The translations under genes were made by a program, and so were the position numbers. A stretch of DNA of 41,022 nucleotides from SYFY01 sp031385325. Lineage in GTDB: Bacteria; Pseudomonadota; Gammaproteobacteria; Pseudomonadales; Azotimanducaceae. Below, piece after piece: positions 26,035 to 33,912 of this stretch (position 1 is its first letter; each line of letters opens with the position of its first letter). The notes beneath the pieces are model-generated. The model saw nothing but the letters and a program-made list of their open reading frames with translations, did no database searches and was not told the DNA's origin. Location of the stretch: contig JANNBJ010000113.1 in assembly GCA_031385325.1 (NCBI GenBank), positions 1 to 41,022 of the forward strand. Reading direction: 5' to 3'.

Positions 26035-26819
26035 AGTCGTTGCTGCTCTGGCTGGTGCTGGTTGCTACCGTCGTTGCTGCGGCGACTCTGTTGGGTCTGA
26101 ACGCCGAGTCTGCGTCGGTGGTGTTGGAACAGTTTGTTCGTCCTGGTCCGCTGTCGTCCGGACACGCCAATCTGGAGGGGCAATGTACGTCGTGTCATGA
26201 ACCGACGGTGGGCGTCACCGTGGTCAAGTGCACAGTGTGTCATGCGAATGCGGAAAAGCTCCTCGGTCGTCAGCCCACCGCGTTCCATGAAAGTGTTGAA
26301 GAATGCTCGGCCTGTCACCTGGAACATCAGACGGCGAACATTCGACCTCGAGTAATGGACCATGTGGCGCTTGCGAAGATCGGCGCGCGAACGCTTGCAC
26401 GCGCGGCAAGCCGCGACTCAAAAGCGGATGCAGAAAGCGACGCGACAATCAAGTCGCTCAAGGTATGGCTGAGCATTGGAAGTCCAGACCAATTTGATGC
26501 AAACCGCGCGCGCGAGTCGCTCAACTGCGCTGGCTGTCACGATCGTCAAGATCCGCACTTGCAACGCTTCGGCAGCGACTGCGCGCAATGTCATGACTTT
26601 AATTCGTGGACGATTGCGAGCTTTGAGCATCCGTCCTCCAGCTCCAAAGAATGTGTCCAATGCCATCGGCCGCCGCCGAGTCATCTAATGGAGCACTTCT
26701 CCATGGTCTCGCAGCAGTTTGCAGCTAAGCGGAGCGCCCGTGTCGAGCAGTGTTTTGAATGTCACAACACCACCGGATGGAACGACATCGTTAACGTCGG
26801 TTATTACAAACATCATTAA
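26031..26819 (+). CDS. Heptahaem cytochrome c, membrane anchored
   Basis: 262 residues from a GTG at 26031 that overlaps the upstream stop. One N-terminal helix (LLLWLVLVATVVAAATLLGL) is followed by seven CxxCH motifs, at 52, 67, 92, 166, 184, 208 and 241 (CTSCH, CTVCH, CSACH, CAGCH, CAQCH, CVQCH, CFECH). The three- plus four-haem spacing with extra His (HLEHQ, HPSSS, HLMEHF) resembles the cytochrome c3/c7-like family with bis-His ligation. It would receive electrons from the b-haem protein and pass them outward, probably to the multicopper oxidase encoded 20 nt downstream. Confidence 0.88.
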   Translation: MKSLLLWLVLVATVVAAATLLGLNAESASVVLEQFVRPGPLSSGHANLEGQCTSCHEPTVGVTVVKCTVCHANAEKLLGRQPTAFHESVEECSACHLEHQTANIRPRVMDHVALAKIGARTLARAASRDSKADAESDATIKSLKVWLSIGSPDQFDANRARESLNCAGCHDRQDPHLQRFGSDCAQCHDFNSWTIASFEHPSSSSKECVQCHRPPPSHLMEHFSMVSQQFAAKRSARVEQCFECHNTTGWNDIVNVGYYKHH

Positions 26820-26839
26820 CCCGATGCGGAGAAATTCCC

Positions 26840-28678
26840 GTGAGCTCGACTTTGCAACCGATTAACAGACGCGGGTTCATTCGCGGCTCCGCCGCCTTGG
26901 GTCTCCTGGCGGGACTGCACCGTTACATGCCCGCTTACGCCGTTGAAAGTATTGGCTTGCCAACAAGTTCACTCAGCAATCGCGACGTCAACGCGATTGA
27001 TCTTTTGATCCGTGAACAACAACTGGAGTTCGGCAAGCGGCGCGGTAGCGCCATTACGATTAACGGAACGGTGCCGGGTCCACTCGTGCGTCTACGCGAA
27101 GGCAGTGACGCGTTACTTCGAGTCACGAATAATCTTGATGAGGACACTTCCATTCACTGGCATGGATTGCTGCTGCCACCCGGCATGGATGGCGTGCCGG
27201 GTGTGAGCTTTGCTGGCATCAAGGCCGGAGAAACTTTCAGCTATCGTTTTCCTGTACGGCAAAATGGCACTTACTGGTACCACAGTCACTCGGCGGGCCA
27301 GGAGCAAGCGGGTCACTACGGTCCGTTGATTATCGACGCAGCCGAGCCCGAGCCTTTTGAATATGAACGCGAGCATGTTGTCGTGCTCTCGGATTGGACG
27401 TCGGAAGATCCAGCGCGCGTACTCGCGCGGCTGAAGCGGCGGCCGAACTACTACAATTTTCAACGGCGCACATTGGGCACGTTCTTCAATGATGTGAAGA
27501 ACAACGGCGTGAAGTCCACCGTTGCGGATCGGTTGGAGTGGAGCCGCATGCGCATGGATCCCAGTGACATCTCTGATGTAACCGGTTTTACCTACACCTA
27601 TCTCATGAACGGCTTCGCGCCGGAATCGAATTGGACCGGCCTCTTTCAACCTGGTGAGCGCGTGCGATTGCGCTTCATTAACGCCGGCGCGGCAACGTAT
27701 TTCGATCTGCGTATTCCGGGTCTGCCTATGACGGTGGTCTCTGTGGATGGTCAGCACGTGCAGCCCGTCACCGTGGATGAAATCCGGATCGCGGTGGCCG
27801 AAACGTATGACGTGATCGTTGAGCCAAAACAGCAACACGCTTACACCATTTTTGCGGAAGCGATGGATCGAAGCGGATTTGCGCGTGGCACATTGGCGAC
27901 CGAACGGGGTCTGGCCGCAGCGATCCCACAACGTCGCGAACGTGTGGTCGCTAACATGACCGATATGGGGATGGGTGGTATGAGCCAGATGCCCGGCATG
28001 GATGAGCCTACTACGGACATGGAATCGATGGCTCCCGCGCCTCCCGCTGCCGAAGTCATGCCCTCAATGCCGGGTATGAAAATGCCGGCCGCAGCGATGC
28101 CGATGTCTGCGCCAAGCAGCGCCGCCGTCATGGGCGATCCTGTCAAACATGGTGTGGACAATCATGGCGTCGGCAATTCCGCTGTGCCGATGGAGACCAA
28201 GAACCGTTTGGATGAACCTGGCACCGGTCTTGAGAACACCGGGACGCGAGTACTGCTCTATAGCGAGCTTCGCAGTTTGAAGCCCAGCGAAGATGCCCGG
28301 CCGCCCGGCAGAGAAATCGAACTGCACCTCACGGGCAACATGGAGCGCTATATGTGGGGATTCGACGGCAAGAAATTCTCGGAGGCCAGCCCGATCAGGT
28401 TTCTCTTTGGCGAACGAGTACGCCTGACGCTCGTCAACGACACCATGATGAACCATCCCATTCACTTGCATGGAATGTTCATGGAACTGGACAACGGCGC
28501 GGGGCTGTTCAAACCAAGGAAACACACCATCAACGTGAAGCCTGCCGAACGTCTGTCACTGGACATCACGGCGGATGAATCTGGAAACTGGGCGTTTCAT
28601 TGTCACATCCTCTACCACATGGAGATGGGCATGTTCCGTGTGGTGTCGGTGGTTGGCGATACGGGAGGTGCGGCGTGA
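26840..28678 (+). CDS. copA: CopA/PcoA-family multicopper oxidase
   Basis: 612 residues from a GTG at 26840 with GGAG upstream. Tat signal with twin arginine (NRRGFIRGSAALGLLAG). Copper ligands: H106/H108 in HWHG, H148/H150 in WYHSHSA, HPIHLHG near 530-540, and H587-C588-H589, H593, M598 at the end. The middle of the protein (about 375-420) is Met-rich (MGMGGMSQMPGMDE, MPSMPGMKMP), as in CopA of Pseudomonas syringae and PcoA, which bind several copper ions. It oxidises Cu(I) in the periplasm. The stop overlaps copB (GTGA at 28675). The link to a cytochrome chain is unusual for this family. Confidence 0.93.
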   Translation: MSSTLQPINRRGFIRGSAALGLLAGLHRYMPAYAVESIGLPTSSLSNRDVNAIDLLIREQQLEFGKRRGSAITINGTVPGPLVRLREGSDALLRVTNNLDEDTSIHWHGLLLPPGMDGVPGVSFAGIKAGETFSYRFPVRQNGTYWYHSHSAGQEQAGHYGPLIIDAAEPEPFEYEREHVVVLSDWTSEDPARVLARLKRRPNYYNFQRRTLGTFFNDVKNNGVKSTVADRLEWSRMRMDPSDISDVTGFTYTYLMNGFAPESNWTGLFQPGERVRLRFINAGAATYFDLRIPGLPMTVVSVDGQHVQPVTVDEIRIAVAETYDVIVEPKQQHAYTIFAEAMDRSGFARGTLATERGLAAAIPQRRERVVANMTDMGMGGMSQMPGMDEPTTDMESMAPAPPAAEVMPSMPGMKMPAAAMPMSAPSSAAVMGDPVKHGVDNHGVGNSAVPMETKNRLDEPGTGLENTGTRVLLYSELRSLKPSEDARPPGREIELHLTGNMERYMWGFDGKKFSEASPIRFLFGERVRLTLVNDTMMNHPIHLHGMFMELDNGAGLFKPRKHTINVKPAERLSLDITADESGNWAFHCHILYHMEMGMFRVVSVVGDTGGAA

Positions 28679-29571
28679 AACACTTCGCAGGTATCTCCAA
28701 AAACGTCGTCGCTACGCTGTTTACTCTGCTGGGACTTGCAAGTCTTTCAAATCAGGCAGCTGCACAGCCCGTTTCCGCACATCAGGGAGCGCGTAGTTCA
28801 CCGGTGCTGGAACCAACAGCAGCGATCAAAGACGACGATGCCGTTGCATCGAGTGATGTGAGGGATACAGAAACACAATCACCACCGGGAGTGCTTGGCA
28901 GCAATTGGCCCGCGCCTGTTGAGGACCAACGCTTTGGTTTCCTTCTCGTTGATCAACTCGAATATCGGGTGAGAGAGAACGCCGATACGGTGCGGTGGGA
29001 TGCGGTGAGTTGGTACGGCGGAGACTACAACCGCCTGTGGCTCAAGACCGAAGGTGATTGGCGGGCGACTGGTGAACGTGGCGGTGAAGCTGAAATTCAG
29101 GCGCTTTACGGCCGCTTGATCGCGCCTTTCTGGGATCTCCAGATTGGCGTTCGTTACGATCAGTTTTCAGGCGTCGGGTTCGACCGTTCTCGAAGCTTCG
29201 CTGTCATCGGCTTGCAGGGGTTGGCACCGTATCGATTTGAAGTCGAACCAGCATTGTTTGTCAGTGAAAATGGCGACGTGTCCGCACGCCTCACCGCCAC
29301 CTACGAAGTGCTTCTTACGCAGCGACTGATATTGCAGCCGCGCCTGGACTTCGACGCTGCTTTTCGCTCGGCAGAAAAGTTTGGTGTAGGCGACGGCATC
29401 AACAGCGTCGGACTAGGGTTGCGACTACGTTACGAAATCACGCGCGAGTTCGCACCGTACCTTGGCATCCACTGGTTGCGACGCTTTGGCGAAACCGCAG
29501 AGCTCGCGCAACGTGATGGTGGACGTGTCGAAGATACTGCCGTGGTCATTGGCGCGCGCGTGTGGTTTTGA
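28675..29571 (+). CDS. copB: CopB/PcoB-family outer membrane copper resistance protein
   Basis: 298 residues from the GTG at 28675, translationally coupled to copA. A signal peptide (NVVATLFTLLGLASLSNQAAA) precedes a beta-barrel typical of CopB: EDQRFGFLLVDQLEYRV, the WDAVSWYGGDYNRLWLKTEG motif, WDLQIGVRYD, then alternating strands to the C-terminal aromatic VIGARVWF. The short N-terminal part lacks the long Met/His repeats of the Pseudomonas protein. It usually sits in the outer membrane and works with CopA. It ends the operon-like run. Confidence 0.92.
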   Translation: MKHFAGISKNVVATLFTLLGLASLSNQAAAQPVSAHQGARSSPVLEPTAAIKDDDAVASSDVRDTETQSPPGVLGSNWPAPVEDQRFGFLLVDQLEYRVRENADTVRWDAVSWYGGDYNRLWLKTEGDWRATGERGGEAEIQALYGRLIAPFWDLQIGVRYDQFSGVGFDRSRSFAVIGLQGLAPYRFEVEPALFVSENGDVSARLTATYEVLLTQRLILQPRLDFDAAFRSAEKFGVGDGINSVGLGLRLRYEITREFAPYLGIHWLRRFGETAELAQRDGGRVEDTAVVIGARVWF

Positions 29572-29572
29572 C

Positions 29573-30046
29573 ATGCGCATCCAGCAATCGTTGGTTATGA
29601 GCGCAGTAGCGCAAGCGCACGTGCCAACACGCCGTAGCCAACCCTGGGATACTGCCGGACTCGGTTTTTTGCACTGCGGATCACAAAGCGCGGGTCACTT
29701 CGGCAAGATGGTTCATAGTGGCATCGAATATGGCTTGAAGGATGCGTATGCGGAGGGGCTTAACATCCTCCGCCACGCCAACATGGGCAAACAGCAACGC
29801 GATGCTGAGGCGACCCCGCGACGCGATCCTGAGTTGTACCAGTTCGACTTCAATCCTCCAAAAGTCGCAGTGGCGTCGCGTCACGGTAGCGTGATCGGGT
29901 CGTGGTTCTTCGATCTCAACGCGCAAACGCTGCGCAATGACGCCGATTTAAAGAACTTTGTGGGTCGTGTCTCCGACCAGAGCAAGCACAGAGGATCGTC
30001 ACCGACGCTTCGGTGCGGTAGTGCCGCAGAAGCCAAGCGTCTGTGA
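29573..30046 (+). pseudogene. gnd: Truncated 6-phosphogluconate dehydrogenase (decarboxylating) remnant
   Basis: The open frame encodes about 157 residues. Its middle matches the C-terminal domain of GntZ/Gnd-type 6-phosphogluconate dehydrogenase: FLHCGSQSAGHFGKMVHSG, IEYGLKDAYAEGLNILRHAN, RHGSVIGSWFFDLNAQTL, LKNFVGRVSD. The normal enzyme has about 300-330 residues with an N-terminal Rossmann (NADP) domain, which is absent; the last residues (SKHRGSSPTLRCG) look scrambled compared with the usual GEGRWT end. I therefore call it a broken gene. It overlaps the glucoamylase gene by 4 nt and may survive as its translation leader. Confidence 0.7.
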
Positions 30047-31344
30047 TCAATCATCATCTAATCGTTGGCGCGGAACTGGAACAGCTGCAACGCGAGACAT
30101 TCGGCTATTTTTTGCATGAGACAAATCCCAGCAACGGGCTCGTGATCGACAAGACGGCCTCGGATTGGCCTGCAAGTATCGCCGCCGTCGGTCTTGCTTT
30201 GGCGTCGTACGCGGTTGCTGTCGAGCGCGGGTTTATGCCCCGCTCTGCCGCAGTAGAGCGAACGCTGACGACCCTACGTTTTTTCTGGTACAGCACACAA
30301 GGCCCCGAGCCCGACGCAACGGGCTACAAGGGCTTTTACTATCATTTTCTGGATATGCAGACCGGTTGTCGCGCCTGGCAATGCGAGCTATCGACAGTAG
30401 ACAGCGCTTTTTTCCTGGCGGGCGCGTTGACTGCGGGAAAGTTCTTTTCTGCCGATACGTCTGGCGAACAGGAAATTCGCATGCTTGCCAACGCACTCTA
30501 TCGACGCGCAGATTGGCAGTGGGCGCAAGACGGCGGCGCCACGGTGACGCACGGATGGAAACCCGAAAGCGGATTTCTCAAGTACCGCTGGGAAGGCTAC
30601 GACGAGGCACTGCTGCTGTACGTTTTAGGTCTTGGTTCGCCGACTCATCCGTTGCCGGAGAGCAGCTATGCAGCGTGGTGTTCGACTTATCGGTGGGAGC
30701 AGTGTTATGGCTACGACTTTCTTTACGCTGGATCGTTATTCACGCACCAGCTTTCGCATGTCTGGATCGACTTTAACGGGATTCAAGACGCGTTCATGCG
30801 CGACAAAGGCAGCGACTATTTCGAGAACAGCCGACGGGCTACGTACGTGCAACAACAGTACGCGATCCATAACCCCCTTAAGTTTAAAGACTACGGCCCA
30901 CATTGCTGGGGAATCACGGCGAGCGAGGGACCCGGCCCGGACTGTCGCAAAATAGATGGTATCGAGCGACAGTTTTTCGATTACGTCGGACGGGGTGTGC
31001 CGTACGGCCCCGACGACGGCACTCTTGCGCCGTGGGCTTTGGTCGCGTCGCTGCCGTTCGCCCCCGAAATCGTGCTACCCGCGATCCATCACTGCGTGCA
31101 TCAAGCGAAGTTGACCCAGTTCAATGCTTACGGCTTCAAAGCCTCATTTAATCCGACTCATCCGGGAGACGCAGGCAATCCGTATGGTTGGTGGGTTTCG
31201 CCCTGGCATTACGGGCTCAATCAAGGTCCGATCATTTTGATGATCGAAAATTATCGCAGCGGAATGTTGTGGAATTTGATGCGCAGGTGTCCATACATCG
31301 TAACCGGTTTACGTCGAGCAGGTTTTGGCGGCGGTTGGTTATGA
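30043..31344 (+). CDS. Glucoamylase-family (PF10091-like) glycan-active protein
   Basis: 433 residues from the GTG at 30043. It matches the glycoamylase-like domain: LQRETFGYFLHETNPSNGLVIDKT, ASIAAVGLALASYAVAVERGF, the YYHFLDMQTGCR and SELSTVDSA-type segment (CELSTVDSAFFLAGAL), WRWEGYDEALLLYVLGLGSPTHPL, LFTHQLSHVWIDFNGI and the C-terminal WVSPWHYGLNQGPIILMIENY. Such proteins include beta-1,2-glucan-active enzymes and glycoamylase domains of cyclic glucan synthases. No signal peptide is visible, so it may act in the cytoplasm. It is a carbohydrate gene inside a copper island, next to a broken gnd. Confidence 0.83.
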   Translation: MINHHLIVGAELEQLQRETFGYFLHETNPSNGLVIDKTASDWPASIAAVGLALASYAVAVERGFMPRSAAVERTLTTLRFFWYSTQGPEPDATGYKGFYYHFLDMQTGCRAWQCELSTVDSAFFLAGALTAGKFFSADTSGEQEIRMLANALYRRADWQWAQDGGATVTHGWKPESGFLKYRWEGYDEALLLYVLGLGSPTHPLPESSYAAWCSTYRWEQCYGYDFLYAGSLFTHQLSHVWIDFNGIQDAFMRDKGSDYFENSRRATYVQQQYAIHNPLKFKDYGPHCWGITASEGPGPDCRKIDGIERQFFDYVGRGVPYGPDDGTLAPWALVASLPFAPEIVLPAIHHCVHQAKLTQFNAYGFKASFNPTHPGDAGNPYGWWVSPWHYGLNQGPIILMIENYRSGMLWNLMRRCPYIVTGLRRAGFGGGWL

Positions 31345-31634
31345 TCCTTGTCGAGGGTTTGTAGCCGTCCATTGCAACGGCTGTGGCAGCTGGACTGAGG
31401 AGCGCAGAAGTAAAGCACGACACGGTAGAAACGGTTTCGAAAATGGGCGAGTGTATAAATACAGGTAAATCCTCGGAGCATTACCAGAGGGACATGACGA
31501 AGTACTGCCAGTTATGAAAAAGGCCCGGCCTCTGTCCGCTCATGGAAGGAATGAAGTCGATGACGGGAAGGATGCATGACATGAAGAACATGAGTCACTC
31601 CACGATCAGTAGTTCGAAAGTAACAAGTCTGTGA
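31341..31634 (+). pseudogene. Decayed methionine-rich protein gene
   Basis: One reading frame from ATG 31341 to TGA 31634 contains two internal stops (TAG 31362, TGA 31515). Between and after them the translation looks protein-like: SIATAVAAGLRSAEVKHD (signal-peptide end), then SSEHYQRDMTKYCQL, CPLMEGMKSMTGRM and HDMKNMSHS, which resembles the Met-rich protein at 22503 (SCLMKG, KHMGAMMKDM). The ATG overlaps the glucoamylase stop by 4 nt. A functional short product from ATG 31542 (30 aa) cannot be excluded. Confidence 0.45.
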
Positions 31635-31679
31635 GTAGCTCTCTGTTCAGCTCCATTACATGAGGTATCAAGGATCACT

Positions 31680-32141
31680 TTGGCAACTCGACAACAGCTA
31701 GCCGTTTTTCTCGTTGCGCTGGCGCTGATCAGTTTTCCCGTGCATTTGGCGTGGGAATGGATGCAGTGTCAGCCGTACTTTGTTCATCGAGCGACGCCTG
31801 CGACGGGCGCTTCAATGCTGACGGCGGCGCTCGGTGATGTGGCGCTGACGCTGTTCGCTTATTGCGGGGTAGCGGCGATCCACGACGCTGCATGGCCCCT
31901 TCGATCGTGGTCCGCCAGCGTGTGGCTTGTAATAATGGGCATGGCGCTGATCACAAGCATCGCCGTGGAGAGCTACGCCCTGCTTACCGATCGTTGGGCG
32001 TATACCGACGCGGCGCCGCGCCTGCCAGGCTCGCCGATTTCGGTATTACCAGTGGCACAATTACTCATCCTGTTCCCGCTTGGTTTTTATCTCGCCCGCA
32101 CGCTGCTCCGACGAGTCTCACCGCCAGGAAACACGTCATGA
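31680..32141 (+). CDS. Membrane protein of unknown function in metal island
   Basis: The TTG start at 31680 is supported by AAGGA just upstream. The protein has 153 residues with four hydrophobic segments: LAVFLVALALISFPVHLAW, MLTAALGDVALTLFAYCGV, SASVWLVIMGMALITSIAV and VLPVAQLLILFPLGFYLA. Conserved-looking residues include WEWMQCQPYF and ESYALLTDRWAYTDAAPRLPG, which suggest a real protein family, though I cannot name it. There is no catalytic signature. It stands alone between the decayed Met-rich gene and a long gene-poor stretch. Confidence 0.65.
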   Translation: MATRQQLAVFLVALALISFPVHLAWEWMQCQPYFVHRATPATGASMLTAALGDVALTLFAYCGVAAIHDAAWPLRSWSASVWLVIMGMALITSIAVESYALLTDRWAYTDAAPRLPGSPISVLPVAQLLILFPLGFYLARTLLRRVSPPGNTS

Positions 32142-33014
32142 ACGCAACACCGACTTCAATCGAGTTCACCATCGGGGACGTAGCGTCCTCGTAGTTAACA
32201 GGACGACATACACTACGGACTCACTTCGCCAGCGGAAGTATGGCTCCGGAATGGGTGGTCACGATGTTGCAGCGGCCTTCAGTCCTATCTATCAACAGGG
32301 TGCTACTTAAACTCGTGTCCTGAATTCCAATTCGCCATAATTTTCAAAGTAGCACGTGAAGCGATTCGTCAGCTTCATGAACCGCAAAGCAAAGTGGGCG
32401 CTGTCGATGCACGAGCCGTCGGGGAAACGCAGAGGCCTGAACAGGGGGGGGTATGAACGAGGGGAGGTCAAATACGACTGCGTCTCATCATGTGTGTGAC
32501 GTGGCATTGTTCTGAACAACAACGAATACAGCGCGCTGGGAGTAGGCACTCGATAGGCTGTTCCCAGGGGTTTGGATTCAGCTTTGTGTGGCGCTGGTAG
32601 TGCCCTTCGAACAACGCGTATCTCCGATCACCTGACGGTCGGATCGTCAGACGCTCGGAAATTGCTTGCCGAACGACCAGGAAAATTCAGTTCAACTCTT
32701 GTTTCAGAACTGAAATTGGAGCCCGTGGCATTGCGTGGACAACTACCGCAGTGCGTTAGCGTACGGAGGCGGACTTTCAGCGGACGTACGATCCAAAGGT
32801 GTTTGATTTCAGGAGGAAAAGCAGGACGACTCAACACGGGTGATGGAGATTCACATGCAGGGTGCCATCGACGATCCCCATCTCATGCAGCACTAGTTCG
32901 ACCAACTTCCATAGATCGGACGCTGACGGTGAAGGTAAGCAATTCAGATTTTCAGTTGGTTCTGGATCCGGTGTCAGCACCCCAACCAGCGTGTAGCTTT
33001 TTGATTGGCAGACC
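32142..33014. other. Gene-poor stretch holding repeat copy B
   Basis: About 870 nt without a convincing gene. It holds the repeat element at 32691-32791, an uninterrupted run of eight G at about 32444-32451, and scattered short open frames with no recognisable protein sense. The first 170 nt after the membrane protein gene may be gene debris. No terminator or tRNA is seen. Confidence 0.5.
32691..32791 (+). repeat. Intergenic repeat element, copy B
   Basis: Counterpart of 22347-22451. It begins TTCAACTCTTG and ends with CGTACG...CGTACG flanking a GC-rich segment, an arrangement able to form a hairpin. It lies about 220 nt upstream of the gene at 33015, in the same orientation as copy A. Confidence 0.6.
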
Positions 33015-33452
33015 ATGAAAAAAAATGAGATTGAACACTTGGTCAATGAACAGTGCGCCTCAGCTGACGCAGCAAGCAAGTCCGCCAGAGAATTTAGGCT
33101 ACCGCCCACGCTGATAACCGCGCAAGCGGCCATTCAACTAACGGAGGTGCAAGACATGCTGCGTAGACTTTCTGCGTATCAGCTCGGCATCTTCATGCCG
33201 CACCAACATGACGAAGCCACCGGTGAATTTCTGCCCCTTGCTGCTGGCATGACTCAGGTGGAATCCGGATTGGCCGTGAGCTTCCAGTGCCACGATGAGA
33301 TCGCGAATCAGACTGCGTCATTCCTTCCCGTCGGTTGGCTTTGGCGCGCCGGCGCGCCCACGGTGACAGCGGCCTGCGAGATGGCCGACGCCCAAGTACC
33401 TGTGGGCGAGTCGGAACATCGGGTCAAGCACAAGATGTCCAAGAACGACTGA
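33015..33452 (+). CDS. Hypothetical protein, metal-island associated
   Basis: 145 residues, no signal peptide or membrane helix. A helical N-terminus (KKNEIEHLVNEQCASADAASKSA) is followed by IQLTEVQDMLRRLSAYQLGIFMPHQHDE, then a stretch EFLPLAAGMTQVESGLAVSFQCHDEIANQTASFLPVGWLWR that looks like beta strands, and a charged tail. HQHDE and the nearby Cys could bind metal. I do not recognise the family. It precedes the HMA-like gene by 70 nt on the same strand, and so may belong to the CPD-ATPase block. Confidence 0.55.
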   Translation: MKKNEIEHLVNEQCASADAASKSAREFRLPPTLITAQAAIQLTEVQDMLRRLSAYQLGIFMPHQHDEATGEFLPLAAGMTQVESGLAVSFQCHDEIANQTASFLPVGWLWRAGAPTVTAACEMADAQVPVGESEHRVKHKMSKND

Positions 33453-33522
33453 TCGGCCGCTCGCCAGCCCGGCGTCAGCGCCGGTGTGCAGGGATCGACC
33501 GGCAGACAACCCAGGAGAGACG

Positions 33523-33912
33523 ATGAAAACAAGTGTGATGAACGTGCGCGACATGCTGTCGGTACTGAGCGTGGCGGGCGTTGAGAAGCGGATTGGTGAT
33601 GTGCCGGGTGTCGAGAGCGTGACCGTGAACTTCGCGGCCGGCAACGCCACGGTCCGCTTCGACGAAACGCGGCTCGAGCTGGCCGACATCAAGTCCGACG
33701 TTCGTCAACGCGGCTCCGATGCGGACGCGCAGTCCAGTACACCAACACCGGACAGTCACGATGGACACGCAGCGCCCGCTGTAAAAAAGACCGATGCTGC
33801 CGAACCCGTTGCGCCGAAGACGCCTTTGGTCCCCTCAACCGACTCGTCCGACAGCAGCGAGATCCCCGACAAGACCCCGTCCCCGGCAGACAAGCCCGTC
33901 AAGACACCATGA
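33523..33912 (+). CDS. HMA-like protein without CxxC, paralogue of the next gene's N-domain
   Basis: The ATG at 33523 follows AGGAGAG. Residues 1-64 have the ferredoxin-like HMA pattern (VRDMLSVLSVAGVEKRIGD, GVESVTVNFAAGNATVRFDE, IKSDVRQRG), but the metal-binding CxxC of the usual domain is absent; the loop reads VRDMLSVLS. The rest (65-129) is a Pro/Ala/Asp/Ser-rich tail with HDGHAA. The first 64 residues are nearly the same as residues 1-64 of the ATPase encoded next, and the two genes overlap by ATGA (33909-33912). So it is a tandem duplication, and the free copy may be a regulator or decoy for the pump. Confidence 0.72.
   Translation: MKTSVMNVRDMLSVLSVAGVEKRIGDVPGVESVTVNFAAGNATVRFDETRLELADIKSDVRQRGSDADAQSSTPTPDSHDGHAAPAVKKTDAAEPVAPKTPLVPSTDSSDSSEIPDKTPSPADKPVKTP

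Noticed and set aside
31515..31517. TGA in the Met-rich frame read as selenocysteine
   Set aside because: The frame has another stop (TAG at 31362), and no bacterial SECIS-like hairpin is evident right after the TGA; decay is simpler.
32307..33018. Open frames of 80 and 148 codons in the gene-poor stretch
   Set aside because: The larger one spans the repeat element and the smaller lies over the G-run; neither has a convincing start site or family resemblance.
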